DNA of 64,000 nucleotides from Ashinkailepas kermadecensis (Eukaryota > Arthropoda > Thecostraca > Neolepadidae), in contig JAOTOM010005050.1 in assembly GCA_034440615.1 (NCBI GenBank), forward strand, positions 337,501-401,500, given 5' to 3'. The position numbers and the translations under genes are program-made. Below, one piece after another: positions 1-14,125 of the stretch (position 1 is its first letter; each line of letters opens with the position of its first letter). The notes beneath the pieces are model-generated. The model worked only from the letters and a program-made list of their open reading frames with translations. It had not been told where the DNA came from and searched no databases.

Positions 1-1128
1 AGTGGTCCTTGACCTTCGCCATGGAAAACAAGAGTAGTGATTGCTTCCTCCGGTACTCACAGAACAGTGGTGGCACACAATCCTCCGTACCTGCGAAAAA
101 GGGGCATTGTTCTTCACGTCTGGTGTTCCGATGGGGCACAAGGGTATAGCTGGTCCTGTCATTGGCATCTCGATAGAAAATGTAGCGCTTGACCCCCGGC
201 CCTGGAACAGGGGAGTGGTCAGCATCATCCCTGACCTCCAACATCCGGAATGAAGTCGTGGTCACTTGTCTCCGGCCCTGGAACAGGGGAGTGGTAGTCC
301 CTGACCTTCAGCATCCACAGAGGAATAATGCTCCCCTGTCTCCGGCCCTGGAATAGGAGAGCGGTAGTCCCTGACCTTCGGCATCCAGAGAGGAGTAATG
401 CTCCCCTGTCTCCGGCCCTGGAACTGGGGAGTGGTAGTCCCTGACCTTCAGCATCCAGAGAGGAGTAATGCTCCCCTGTCTCCGGCCCTGGAACTGGGGA
501 GTGGTAGTCCCTGACCTTCAGCATCCAGAGAGGAGTAATGCTCCCCTGTCTCCGGCCCTGGAACTGCGGAGTGGTAGTCCCTGACCTTCAGCATCCACAG
601 AGGAGTAATGCTCCCCTGTCTCCGGCCCTGGAATAGGAGAGCGGTAGTCCCTGACCTTCGGCATCCAGAAAGGAGTAATGCTCCCTGTCTCCGGCCCTGG
701 AACTGGGGAGTGGTAGTCCCTGACCTTCAGCATCCAGAGAGGAGTAATGCTCCCCTGTCTCCGGCCCTGGAACTGGGGAGTGGTAGTCCCTGACCTTCAG
801 CATCCACAGAGGGGTAATGCTCCCCTGTCTCCGGCCCTGGAACTGGGGAGTGGTAGTCCCTGAGCTTCGGCATCCAGAGAGGAGTAATGCTCCCCTGTCT
901 CCGGCCCTGGAACTGGGGAGTGGTAGTCCCTGACCTTCAGCATCCACAGAGGAGTAATGCTCCCCTGTCTCCGGCCCTGGAACTGGGGAGTGGTAGTCCC
1001 TGACCTTCAGCATCCAGAGAGGAGTAATGCTCCCCTGTCTCCGGCCCTGGAACTGGGGAGTGGTAGTCCCTGACCTTCAGCATCCAGAGAGGAGTAATGC
1101 TCCCCTGTCTCCGGTGCTCGTACGGGGG
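1..1128. repeat. 70-bp minisatellite
   Basis: About a dozen copies of a 70-bp unit containing CTCCGGCCCTGGAACTGGGG and a TAGTCCCTGACCTTCAGCAT stretch. Copies before about 195 are diverged. The open frames across it on both strands are translations of the repeat. The array reaches the window edge, so its full length is unknown. Confidence 0.93.
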
Positions 1129-1689
1129 AGTAGCGATCCATCGCCATTTGCGGGGAATGCACTTGCCTCGGGCGTGGTTAGCGGAAGAGTGACCCTTGAT
1201 CCCAGACCCGGCAGGAGGGTCGTGACGTATTGGCGGCGGCCTTTGGCACAGAGGGCGCGCTTCCTCGGCCGCCTCAGGCCATGCATGCCCATGCAGGCGC
1301 AGTTTGTGATCAACTGAGCGTCAGTTAAGGCCGGTAGCGTGATGTGTTGCTGCTGGTCAGGCGATCTCGACATTGCTGGCATTGTTCGGCATGCTCAGAG
1401 AAGGGAGACTGCATTTTGGAGAGAAGCCGTCCCCTGATGTGTAACACTCGCAGTGCTGGGGTCGATTTGCCCCCTCCCTCCGGATGTTTTTCTGAGGTAA
1501 TTCCTAATATATTCTCGCTATGGCTTTGCAATTTGGCATATCTTCCATTGCATCACTTGTGCTCATTGTATAGAAAAACAATGCGTTCTAGGCTTGATAC
1601 CGGAACCAGAGCGAATCAAATTCAGGTGACAATATCGGCTCAGTACGGTATTTAGATGTAAATTGAATTTTTTTCCGTAAGCAAGCCAT

Positions 1690-2000
1690 ACAAGATACAC
1701 TCAAAAGTAAAATATGGTGCATGGACATATGATCAAGGAAAAATACGAAAATGGAAAATCTGACCTCAGTTGAAGTTCATAGGTGAAACCAAGCGTCAGA
1801 CAAGATAAATGCATCAGTCATCATAGCTTTGTTACTAATCAATATTTTTGAAACCCAGAATATATCTGGTAGTTAATTATGGCCTCTAAAATTATGCCAT
1901 GTTTCATGTCATTATCAGGTCAGATCACGGCTATATAACCTGAAATATCCCGAAGGTGTATGTATTTCAAGCGCTCTAGAGGCCAAAATACGGACTATTG
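1690..2000 (+). repeat. Diverged dispersed repeat, copy 1
   Basis: Shares a co-linear series of blocks with 61016-61222 in the same orientation: CATACAAGATACA, ACTAATCAATAT, TATATCT, ATGCCA, CAGGTCA, and TCTAGA(A/G)GCCAAAATA. No coding capacity was seen. Its family is unknown. Confidence 0.65.
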
Positions 2001-2332
2001 CGATGTACAAATGGCTCAATCAGGGTGATACTTGTTCGCCGAGTTCATATCGGATGTGACTGAGCTTATATTTAGTAACAATCTTCAGTTTTCTCCAACA
2101 TTTTTGTGTACTGAATATGTGTACTAAATATGTGTACTAAAAAATAAATGAATTGGATACCCCCAATAAAAAGAATGATCGAAGGGTGAAAAGATTGAAA
2201 AGGTTTCCCTTTCCTTGGCATTCGTTACCGTTTCCTTAGTGCCATCTGTTTTGAAAAGTAAATATCATCAATATTTCATCTCATATTTCCATGTATTTAA
2301 ATTGACTGGACTGTTAAACTAAGTCTTCGGTT

Positions 2333-2370
2333 TGCATATCATCAACGTCGAAGCACGTTGATGATATGCA
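2333..2370. other. Perfect 16-bp inverted repeat (hairpin)
   Basis: TGCATATCATCAACGT at 2333-2348 is followed by a 6-base loop and its exact reverse complement at 2355-2370. It lies in AT-rich unique sequence. It could be a MITE core or a structured RNA, but nothing else supports either. Confidence 0.8.
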
Positions 2371-3549
2371 TTTTATGACCAGAGGCGAGTTTTTTTAATC
2401 CAACCGCGGACGGTTATTTTTCCAATTCTACTTCATCGGGTGTCATGAAGCTAATCGCAAAAGAAAATCCGCCGGGGTAAAACTCAGCAATCAATGCACC
2501 GGACGTTTTTTTTTGTTTCTTTCATGAACCCCACATGCGGCAAAAACGGTGAGCATAGCGCTGCACTAATGGTCGAAAAGTCTGAAAAATATGACAACAA
2601 AAATCAACATTCCGGCTGCGTTTTTTTGTGTGTCGTAAATGCGGAGTTACAGGCCGAACAACATCGCATTTGCGTAGGATTTTCGGCCCAACAGTATTCT
2701 GTGGCCGTGCACGTAACATGGCTAGGCTTTCACCCAACGATGATCACTGGGAGTTGCAGTTTATTATGAATATGAACTGAAGGCCACGACGGTGCCCGAG
2801 ATTGTCCGGCCGGCGACAGAACATTCTTTGTGCCTTTCTTGATTGCGATAATATAACTTTCATATGCCATCAAACTTGTTCCTGAGCATGACGTGAACCA
2901 TTCTGCCGCATTTGTCGCCTGAAAAAAAAACCTTCACACGGTGGAAAAACGCATGATTTTCCGGCGGCGAATGTTTGTGAAACTCGAAATACGACACTGC
3001 GTATTTTCCATGACGGGAATTTTATTTTCAGTCCGAAATACTATTGTTCATGAAATTCGTCTCAGGGGCCGGAAGATACAGCGAAGAAGGGTAACTGACT
3101 GCACCCAACATGGCCTGTTTGACCTGATCTGGAAAGTCAACCAAACAAGATAAAGAAATGTGCAAGGATGTAGCTATTCCATGCCTTTTAATGCACACCT
3201 CCATCTTGCTTAGGTCGAATGTTCGCATGGTGCAATCAAATTCACCTTCCCCGGCATTTCTTGGCGTTGAAAATTATGCCACACTGCGAGTGTCCATGCC
3301 TGCTCCGCATTTACCTATAGCGAATACAGCATGGCGGTAGAAGACAACGGAGGTTTGTACATTCGCCATCAGCATGTGTATGCACCACGATCAGTCCTGT
3401 CTCGCTACGTATGTGCCAAACGTACTCCCGGTAAGGAGTCATCGATGCCAAACACTAAAACAGAGATGTCTTGGCATCAATAGCTTAGCTCACTTATCAC
3501 TAAGTCCAGGTTTTCCAGCGATTCGCAGAGTGCCGCAGCAGTGTGCAGC
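2371..3549. other. Spacer, no gene identified
   Basis: AT-rich sequence with short ORFs without family resemblance. Several T-runs and GCCGG/CCGGCGG motifs recur. I see no exon with a recognisable product. Confidence 0.5.
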
Positions 3550-4026
3550 GCAGCTGTTATCCGCAGCTGTTATCCGCAGCTGTTATCCGCAGCTGGTTAT
3601 CCGCAGCTGGTTATCCGCAGCTGTTATCCGCAGCTGCTATCCGCAGCTGTTATCCGCAGCTGGTTATCCGCAGCTGGTTATCCGCAGCTGGTTATCCGCA
3701 GCTGGTTATCCGCAGCTGGTTATCCGCAGCTGGTTATCCGCAGCTGGTTATCCGCAGCTGGTTATCCGCAGCTGGTTATCCGCAGCTGTTATCCGCAGCT
3801 GGTTATCCGCAGCTGTTATCCGCAGCTGTTCTGGTTATCCGCAGCTGGTTATCCGCAGCTGGTTATCCGCAGCTGGTTATCCGCAGCTGGTTATCCGCAG
3901 CTGGTTATCCGCAGCTGGTTATCCGCAGCTGGTTATCCGCAGCTGGTTATCCGCAGCTGGTTATCCGCAGCTGGTTATCCGCAGCTGGTTATCCGCAGCT
4001 GGTTATCCACAGCTGGTTATCCAGCT
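3550..4026. repeat. 13/14-bp minisatellite with CAGCTG
   Basis: About 34 copies of GGTTATCCGCAGCT, mixed with a 13-bp form lacking one G, mostly at the left end. Every unit carries CAGCTG. All three forward frames are open, which is trivial for this unit. Confidence 0.95.
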
Positions 4027-4660
4027 GCACAATCACGCGGCTCCACATGCTTACCCCAGATATAGTCGATGAGCGTAGTTTATAGATGCTATGCTTAAGC
4101 TCGTAGAATTGTTCTAGAAGCTGTGTTGAGGCTAACCATGAGCATAATTGGAGATGCTGTATATCTTAAGTCATCGATAAGCGAAGCTTTTCATGGACAG
4201 GGTCGAAGTCGATAAAAACGTAGCTTGTTAAATAGCCCCACCTCCATCACGCATCACATGTGTGTAAGGGTGACATCCGCACGCTCTATTCTGCTATCAA
4301 TTTGACGTGGACCTAATTTATTTATCATGAAATAACACATTATTTAAGTAAGCCTTATTACCAAACACACAATCAATCCTTGGCTTCAACAAGCGAGCGT
4401 TTCGTGCGAACCCAAAGTTCAAGGGTGCGGTTATTAGCATTATCTCCAGTTTAATGATGAAATCAGTCTAACAATATCCTAGAACGGAGACGCTATGGAA
4501 CTCATGCTTCTCGTCCATGCCCCCTGCCCATCTCAAGAAATACCCACAATTACATGATTTTTCCGAATGCAATACATACATTGCATACTATAAACCACAA
4601 TGGCCCGTTAGAATTTCACAACTCCGGAAGCATACCAATAACGAAGTGAGGAACGCTTCA
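4027..4660. other. Unique spacer, nothing identified
   Basis: No convincing ORF, RNA gene or repeat. Confidence 0.5.
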
Positions 4661-4790
4661 TAATCGCTGCCTCCGGGTGGACAACATGCTGGCAATCACT
4701 GCCCTCGGATGGACAATAGGCTGGCAATCACTGCCCTCGGGTGGACAACAGGCTACCCTGCAGGGTAGGTAGCCTGCAGGGTAGCCCGTT
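4661..4790. repeat. Short 32-bp tandem repeat plus CTGCAGG palindromes
   Basis: Three copies of a unit with CTGCCCTCGGRTGGACAA, then CTACCCTGCAGGGTAG followed directly by a related inverted copy (about 4752-4786). Confidence 0.75.
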
Positions 4791-4885
4791 GTCCATCCGA
4801 GACTAGTGACCCGCGTGAGGCGCGCGCACAATTGTCGCCGTGATTGGTGGATGTTCTCAAGCAATCTGAGCCGATCTGGGCTGCG

Positions 4886-5843
4886 GTTTGGCGGCGCGTG
4901 GCCCGAGTCGGGTCAGACCGAGCGGCGACAGCGCAGTAGGTACGGCCACGCGCCCGCCCGCCGAGTCGGGTCAGACCGAGCGGCGACAGCGCAGTAGGTA
5001 CGGCCACGCGCCCGCCCGCCGAGTCGGGTCAGACCGAGCGGCGACAGCGCAGTAGGTACGGCCACGCGCCCGCCCGCCGAGTCGGGTCAGACCGAGCGGC
5101 GACAGCGCAGTAGGTACGGCCACGCGCCCGCCCGCCGAGTCGGGTCAGACCGAGCGGCGACAGCGCAGTAGGTACGGCCACGCGCCCGCCCGCCGAGTCG
5201 GGTCAGACCGAGCGGCGACAGCGCAGTAGGTACGGCCACGCGCCCGCCCGCCGAGTCGAGTCAGACCGAGCGGCGACAGTGCAGTACGTACGGCCACGCG
5301 CCCGCCCACCGAGTCGGGTCAGACCGAGCGGCGACAGCGCAGTAGGTACGGCCACGCGCCCGCCCGCCGAGTCGGGTCAGACCGAGCGGCGACAGCGCAG
5401 TAGGTACGGCCACGCGCCCGCCCGCCGAGTCGGGTCAGACCGAGCGGCGACAGTGCAGTAGGTACGGCCACGCGCCCGCCAGCCGAGTCGGGTCAGACCG
5501 AGCGGCGACAGTGCAGTAGGTACGGTCACGCGCCCGCCCGCCGAGTCGGGTCAGACCGAGCGGCGACAGCGCAGGAGGTACGGCCACGCGCCCGCCCGCC
5601 GAGTCGGGTCAGACCGAGCGGCGACAGCGCAGTAGGTACGGCCACGCGCCCGCCCGCCGAGTCGGGTCAGACCGAGCGGCGACAGTGCAGTAGGTACGGC
5701 CACGCGCCCGCCCGCCGAGTCGGGTCAGACCGAGCGGCGACAGCGCAGTAGGTACGGCCACGCGCCCGCCCGCCGAGTCGGGTCAGACCGAGCGGCGACA
5801 GCGCAGTAGGTACGGCCACGCGCCCGCCCGCCGAGGCGTGCAC
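4886..5843. repeat. 58-bp GC-rich minisatellite
   Basis: About 16 highly similar copies of a 58-bp unit containing GAGTCGGGTCAGACCGAGCG, CGACAGCGCAGTAGGTACGG and CCACGCGCCCGCCCGCC. Low divergence suggests recent amplification. Confidence 0.95.
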
Positions 5844-6057
5844 GCGGTGAAGCGGAGGCCGGCCGCGTCGCTCTGGAATTCGCCGGCAGCCGGCTGGAGG
5901 AACCGCGCCGCCCGGAGCCAAGCGGCGATCTGAGGCACTCCATGCGCACCCAGGCGCACCAACGCTCCCTTCTTCCGGTCTGAGGCGCGCTTTTCTTGCA
6001 TTCGCCGGTGTGGGTGAATGCTACGCTTGTGCGGCGGTCACGTTGCCAGTGTGCGAT
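5844..6057. other. GC-rich unique island between two arrays
   Basis: The minus strand is open across the island (AAWLRAARFLQPAAGEF is part of the frame) and runs into the neighbouring array. No domain recognised. It could be an exon remnant or chance in GC-rich DNA. Confidence 0.3.
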
Positions 6058-6330
6058 TGTCAAATGTAGCGGCAAATGTAGCAAAATGTAGCGGCAACTG
6101 TAGCAAAATGTAGCGGCAACTGTAGCAAAATGTAGCGGCAACTGTACCAAATGTAGCGGCAACTGTAGCAAAATGTAGCGGCAACTGTAGCAAAATGTAG
6201 CGGCAACTGTAGCAAAATGTAGCGGCAACTGTAGCAAAATGTAGCGGCAACTGTACCAAAATGTAGCGGCAACTGTAGCAAAATGTAGCGGCAACTGTAG
6301 CAAAATGTAACGGCAACTGTAGCAAAATCG
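6058..6330. repeat. 22-bp minisatellite
   Basis: About 12 copies of AAAATGTAGCGGCAACTGTAGC-type units, shown here by AATGTAGCGGCAACTGTAGC; two copies have TACC in place of TAGC. Confidence 0.94.
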
Positions 6331-7520
6331 AATGCTTAGTTGGCGCGATGCAACCATTGTTTTGCAGGACAGTTTCGCAGCGGAAAAATGAGAGCCTGTT
6401 GTTAAATCACGAATCCGCAGCGTTAGCATTGCAATGAAGGGAGCCGATTTGTGGGAGCTGGTACCGTTATCGTTTCGTTGGACTGTATGTGAAGCGAAAT
6501 TAGGAAAACTTCCCTGGCAGGAAAACACATGGATGCGTGACCCACTACGAAACGTTATCCTATCTATTAGCTGGAAATAGGTCATCTACGTGCAATATTT
6601 AGACGAGGTTAATCTTGTTCATGCTCATCGGTACTTATCTAGGAAGAGAAAGGTCACTGCAAGCAATTTATTGCGTCATCAAAAATGAAGCACTGAGATC
6701 CGGTAAGGTTTTCATAAATCTGTTGACCCATGTCCAATATATCAAACATTCGTCTTCATTGTCCGAGCATGAAGATGAGTCGTCTTCGTTGTAGATGCGA
6801 AGGGATGCCGTGTGTTGACAAAATGAGGCAGCTGCCGATGAAAGCATTTTTCAAAGTGATGATACCTTCTGATGCGGACGTCGATTAGATTGGATTTTAA
6901 CAACTGCCTTTTCGGACATTCACGTGCCCTACTTTTTGCTTACCTCTCAGATATCCAATCTGGGACATGGATGGCGCATCTAAACCTGAAATTCCTTCAC
7001 GTTTCATTGTCGGCGGGCATTCAAAAGAAGCAAAGTCCTCTCGGCCTATCATTACCATCAGGGCTTCACTTTGTGTCGGCAAAAGGAGCACACTTCCTGC
7101 CCATGAATAGGACGTCCTGAAATTCCAATCTTGCGCACCATCTATGGAATGTAAGTAATTTTATACATCGCATTTGTATTCAGCTGGTCAATCAACGCTG
7201 CTTTCGTTTCATAATTGGTCTGTTCTTCCAGTCACTCATATATTCCTTGGAGGAGAATCCTGAAGATTGATAGCACAAGCCTGGTATTGGGGATTTTTTT
7301 CTGAAACTTTGTGTATCATGACGATACATATGCCCCATGTGGCTATCTATTTCTTTCCGAAGTGATATACATATACACTCAGGTACGGAGCTTGAAAAGA
7401 ATCATCAGGAAAGTCCAGCAATACGAAAGCTAATGCATTCAGCACTAATTGGAGGGGTTCAGCCATCTAACTGCTATGCCCATCCGAATAAGAGTTGACC
7501 AGCTGGAAGATTCTTGTCAC
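6331..7520. other. Unique spacer, nothing identified
   Basis: AT-moderate sequence; short ORFs only, none resembling a known family. Confidence 0.5.
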
Positions 7521-8175
7521 CAGCTGAGAGCAATTGACCGGTGACAGTTGACCAGCTGGTGACAGCTGACCAGCTGATGACAGCTGGTCGTATGACGACA
7601 GCTTGCCGGGTGACGACAGCTGACCAGGTGTCACCCGACAAGCTGGTCAGGTGATGACAGCTGGTCGGGTGACGACAGCTGGTCGGGTCACGACAGCTGA
7701 TCTGGTGATGACAGCTGGTCGGGTGATGACAGCTGGTCGGGTCACTACAGCTGGTCGGGTGACGACAGCTGGTCGGGTGACGACAGCTGGTCGGGTGATG
7801 ACAGCTGGTCGGGTCACTACAGCTGGTCGGGTGATGACAGCTGGTCGGGTCACGACAGCTGGTCGGGTGATGACAGCTGGTCGGGTGATGACAGCTGGTC
7901 GGGTGATGACAGCTGGTCGGGTGATGACAGCTGGTCGGGTCACGACAGCTGGTCGGGTCACTACAGTTGGCCGGGTCACGACAGCTGGCCGGGTGACGAA
8001 AGCTGGTCGGGTCACTACAGCTGATCTGGTGATGACAGCTGGTCGGGTGATGACAGCTGGTCGGGTCACGACAGCTGACCGGGTCACGACAGCTGGTCGG
8101 GTGATGACAGCTGGTCGGGTGATGACAGCTGGTCGGGTGATGACAGCTGGTCAGATGACGACCGTTAGCTGGGTG
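7521..8175. repeat. 18-bp minisatellite with CAGCTG
   Basis: About 35 copies of GTGACGACAGCTGGTCGG, with GTGATGAC, GTCACGAC and GTCACTAC variants. The unit length is a multiple of three, so both strands stay open for over 140 codons without meaning a gene. Confidence 0.95.
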
Positions 8176-8594
8176 ACGACCGCAGTTGCTTCAAATATTC
8201 AATTTCGTAGCCAGACAGAACAAGGCGTAATAGGTGTAGTAAATAGAAGATCGCCCGGAATGCCATGCATTCACGTCTGTTCATGACATGGAATGCCATG
8301 GATCCATATCTGTCCATGGCCTGGAAGCCATGGATCGCAATACAACCATGGTCAGAAAATGTATCGTTATAAAGGTGAGATAATGACGCGATTCCATGAA
8401 GCATCATAACTATCACCAATACAAGGAAGGGTAGTTTCCATTTCATGAATCATGCATCATGCATTCATCAGAATTAATCCGAAGTCTTACTCTGTTCTCC
8501 CTACACGCAGGGTCTAATTAAGTGCGTGATTTCTAACGCGCCGCCTCAGACATCCAATAAACATCTCCGAAGTGGAACGGTCTAGGCTGTGTTT

Positions 8595-9090
8595 GCGTGT
8601 TTTGGTTACGCCGGCTCCATTGGCGACGCTCGTCTCAGGCTGACATTGTCGTTAGCCGACTCCAATAACGACACTGTCTCAGGCTGACTTTGTCGTTAAC
8701 CGACTCCAATAACGACACTGTCTCAGGCTGACTTTGTCGTTAGCCGACTCCAATAACGACACTGTCTCAGGCTGAATGTGTTATTGGTCGACTCCAATGG
8801 CGACGCTCGTCTCAGGCTAACTTTGTCGTTAGCCGACTCCAATAACGACACTGTCTCAGGCTGAATGTGTTATTGGTCGACTCCAATGGCGACGCTCGTC
8901 TCAGGCTAACTTTGTCGTTAGCCGACTCCAATAACGACACTGTCTCAGGCTGAATGTGTTATTGGTCGACTCCAATGGCGACGCTCGTCTCAGGCTGACA
9001 TTGTCGTTAGCCGACTCCAATAACGACACTGTCTCAGGCTGAATGTGTTATTGGTCGACTCCAATGGCGACGCTCGTCTCAGGCTGACTG
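8595..9090. repeat. 44-45 bp tandem repeat with dimeric higher-order structure
   Basis: Two monomer types share CGACTCCAAT and GTCTCAGGCT. One has AATAACGACACT and the other AATGGCGACGCTC. They alternate as dimers through much of the array, so a period of about 89 bp overlies the monomer period. Confidence 0.85.
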
Positions 9091-9159
9091 GTCGGCAGTC
9101 GGCTGTCATATGAGACCGGGCGCCGCTCGATCTGGCAGAGGTCAGCAGGCGAGGTCAGT

Positions 9160-9295
9160 CGGGCAGGGCCGCCAACACACCCCGATGTCAGCTGTTGGCC
9201 GGAACACCTCCCGTCAGACTGAGCGACACGGTGGCTCGGGGACAGCCGCCAACACACCCCGATGTCAGCTGTTGGCCGGAACACCTCCCTTGCCA
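9160..9295. repeat. 79-bp tandem duplication
   Basis: A block of more than 40 bp, containing GCCGCCAACACACCCCGATG and TCAGCTGTTGGCCGGAACAC, occurs at about 9169 and again at about 9248, almost unchanged. Confidence 0.85.
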
Positions 9296-10890
9296 CTATT
9301 TCGGACTTCATCGTCAAAGTAACTCTCCTGGGATAGAGAGGGTTCTGTTTAACGTACATTAATTTTCGCACTATTCTGAGTTCTTTAACTGCACGGTGGG
9401 TCACTTTTCACCCTGGAAACTGGATAATACGACATAGAAACACTGGCTTCTGGACTGAGGCTTAATTGTTGTTGTTGTTTTTTTGATTGTGTGTGATATG
9501 TAGTATTCTCCATCTACATCATGTTTGCATGAAACAAAGGGAGTGAAAATAATCCTTGGTGATGTGCTATGTGCTTTTGGTGAATTTTCGCAACCACCCT
9601 CATCTCACTCTTGACTTAGTTTAAAATTATCAGGATTGGTATCTATAAGTGATAATAGCATTGTGATCCGTATCGTTGTTTCATCCTTCTCATGCAGATT
9701 GTTGTGGTAACATGAAAATAGTATAAGCCACGGACAGGGTGTAGACCTCCGAACGGCAGACATGGCAGCTTCTGCACCAAATACAAGTTTTGGCGTAGCA
9801 TGTCATACCAATGTTGCCAAGTGAATTTGACAAAATATTGTGCCACCCGAAGTTGGGTGAAGTGTTCGGAGAGCACTGCCACGCCTTCCCTCTGAGCCGA
9901 TGTTTCCTCGACAGGCCAAGCTGGAACGCCAATACCCTGATTCAGGTTCCTTTTTGAAAGCCGACTTGATTTGCTATGTCATACTATTCAGATCTACACC
10001 ACTGGCTATGGACATACATTAGCTGTGTTTATCTGCATCAGCGCACCAGGTGAATGCCAGATAAAAACTAGCTGTACCTTGCTATCTCCATAGTTATGGG
10101 TGCTTCAGAACCAATCACCTGCGCTTCACCACCTATAATTTGTTTTTCATCACCAATAAATTGTCATGAGCTGAACCATTAGTCCGGCTACAGAATCATT
10201 TCATTTCACAGACATCCAAATAACAAAATTATGAAACAAGCTTCCCATAATATTTCCCTCCATACCAATAGCCTTCCGTGCAGAACAACGTTCGCTACGA
10301 AACCCACACATTTATAGAAAGAGCTGTACCTTTGCATAATAGCATAGATTCGGAAGTAATATAAATAGCACATAGTCAACTCGTGTGAGAAAATGCGAGA
10401 TTAGTCTTGATCGCATTGTTTCGGCGTGTCCGTCCGAATACTGCCAATCTATTATTAGAGAAATATGCGTATGCTCATCGGCAGGCTGTGGTCTCCGGAC
10501 AATCACAGTGGTGATGCCGGCCTCGGACGACGAACTACAGTCAGGGGCCGTTCTGGCTCTTCGTGAGTGGGTCGTCTAGTCTTGCCCGGTCTCCCCTACT
10601 AGAACTCATGCTACTGATTACTACTAACGCGTGGCAGCCGGCTTCGGAAGCGGTGCGGCCAATTACCTCCTGGCCCGCACGGTAAAGATTCCTCGGTGCT
10701 CTTCGACAAGAGTAGGTTGATACCGTCACCCCGGTAAAGTCAATTTTCTTGCCAATCCTTCCCTATACCAAAATACAAGTTATATTGTGGAGGAGTAGGT
10801 AAAGTAAATTAAGCAGTAGTGCAGCCAGGATTTCCCCAAGGGGCCGACACAAATAAAATGGAATGAAACAATTTCAAGCAATGAAACTCT
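9296..10890. other. Unique spacer, nothing identified
   Basis: No recognisable exon. A GC-richer patch at about 10500-10730 may be part of a dispersed element, but there is no second copy in the window. Confidence 0.45.
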
Positions 10891-10892
10891 CC

Positions 10893-10945
10893 CTTCTTTC
10901 TCCCCCCCCCCCCCCCCTCTCTCTCTCTCTCTCTCTTCCTCTTTC
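10893..10945. repeat. Poly-C followed by (CT)n microsatellite
   Basis: A run of about 17 C directly followed by about ten CT dinucleotides, then CT-rich sequence to about 10985. Confidence 0.95.
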
Positions 10946-11870
10946 TGTATATGTCTCTCTCACTGCTTCTCTTTTTCTCTCCCCTCCTGCTCTCTGGAAT
11001 TCATCTATGGTTAAGCAGGCTGTGATATAAAAAGGACGAATGTGTGCTGTTTAAAAAACCTCACTTTGTTTCCTGGAGAACCTCGGAACGGATCGCCCTC
11101 AGCGAAATAAAGTAATCCGAACCTTTCGGTCATTTTACAAGGAACATTGCATGGAGCGATTATATTATTTTAAATAAGTAATATTTTGTGTAGTTTCAGT
11201 TCATTCGCAAGATTTTCTTCCAAAGTACTCTTGCAGTGTTTTTAACTGCTCAACCATATCCTTGACTGGTAGAGCAACAATATAGTTCGGGAGCGGAACC
11301 AACTGTGTACTGAACAGGAACCAGCTCAACTCGAACAACATGAAATATACATATGGATTGTATTTCAGGCTTTTTATTCCTGTAAATTCAGGAATGCAAA
11401 CTTCGTCACGTTGCACTACACGAAGAAAGCAACAGTCAGCTGGCACGCGTTAAAACGTGAAGCATATCCGACGATGGAAGTATAATGCCGATATTCACCG
11501 ACCTCGGCTGTTGGGGGCATTGGCGACTGCAACAAAAGTCACGAAGTGATTAGTGATGCAAGAATACGTGATCGAAGAAAAGGAACGCCGACCAGACTAC
11601 TTTCTAATGAAATGCAAAGCGATTTCGACCGGCTGAGTTCCCAACGTTCACGCAACCATCTCACGAGCTGGTTGAAAAATACGCGCATTTATAACTTTCA
11701 AGCCTATCGAGGCACCCTTGGGATGCAGTCCGTACTTCGACACTAGCTGGATGGACTGTGTTTCTACCAGCCACGCGCTTTGTGTGAGATGCTGACTCAC
11801 GTGCCAGGAGATGCAGTGATAATACTGCAATTCCTAAAGCCGTCATAACCGGCGCAACTGGGCTCGAACA
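10946..11870. other. Unique spacer, nothing identified
   Basis: An 81-codon minus-strand frame at 11201-11446 shows no family resemblance. No other signal. Confidence 0.45.
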
Positions 11871-11880
11871 CGCCAACTAG

Positions 11881-12067
11881 TCATCATTGATTGTTCATTG
11901 GGTGGTTCACTGCACACTTTATGCACGATCACGGCTGATGGCGCCACCCACACTATTACGCCGATGGGCCGCGGGATTGGGAAATTTCCCGAGCGGTGCG
12001 AATGTTAAACCCAGGACCTTGGTATCCAGAGCTCGACACCTTAACCACTCGGCCACTCACTCGGACC
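11881..12067 (-). mobile_element. tRNA-derived SINE, family A, copy 1
   Basis: On the minus strand: A-box TGGCCGAGTGG, diverged B-box GGGTTTAAC, then a body shared with 46061-46249 (TTTCCCAATCCCGCG and AGCCGTGATCGTGCATAAAG) and a tail ending near ACCACCCAATGAACAA. It is flanked by CGCCAACTAG at 11871-11880 and CGCCAGCTAG at 12068-12077, a 10-bp target-site duplication with one mismatch. The head resembles a Ser/Leu-type tRNA but is not a functional tRNA. Confidence 0.87.
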
Positions 12068-12091
12068 CGCCAGCTAGCCACCTGACCGACT

Positions 12092-13471
<1,380 letters not shown>

Positions 13472-13774
13472 AAGGTGCAAGTGCGCCAGTGTCCACTGGT
13501 CCAGGGACCAGGCCACGTTGGTAGAGAGTTCTACACGTGCAGAGTTTCGCTACCGTGGAGTTGCACACGCGCCCCGATGTACAGTGTCGCACGCCAGCTG
13601 GGGTGCTCACGTGCACGGCGGCCAGCAGGTGCCGCGCGGGCCGGGCCGGCGCGACACCTTTTTATTCGCGGGGCGCGGGAGGCAGCCACAAAATCGCCGC
13701 AAAACATCTCCATTGTCAGCCCATCCATTGGCACAGCAGCGCCCGGTTCCTAGTCACCTGATCGAACGCAGCGG

Positions 13775-14125
13775 GGGACTGCGACGCGTCACAGGAGGGT
13801 AGCGGAGGAAGCTGGAGACTAGAACGCGTCACAGGAGGGTAGCGGACGCAGCGGGAGACTGCGACGCGCCACAGGAGAGTAGCTGACGCAGCAGGAGACT
13901 GCGACGCGCCACAGGAGATTAGCTGGAGCAGCGGGAGACTGCGACGCGTCACAGAAGGGTAGCGGATGCAGCGGGAGACTGCGACGCGTCACATGAGGGT
14001 AGCGGATGCAGCGGGAGACTGCGACGCGTCACAGAAGGGTAGCGGATGCAGCGGGAGACTGCGACGCGTCACATGAGGGTAGCGGAAGCAGCGGGAGACT
14101 GTGACGCGTCACAGGAGGGTAACGA
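13775..14125. repeat. 40-bp minisatellite
   Basis: About eight copies of a 40-bp unit with ACTGCGACGCGTCACAGGAG and GGTAGCGGATGCAGCGGGAG. Two neighbouring units alternate ACAGAAGG and ACATGAGG, suggesting dimer-wise amplification. Confidence 0.92.

Noticed and set aside
5993..6040. Zinc-finger linker (HTGEC) on the minus strand
   Set aside because: A single THTGEC match without C2H2 spacing on either side.
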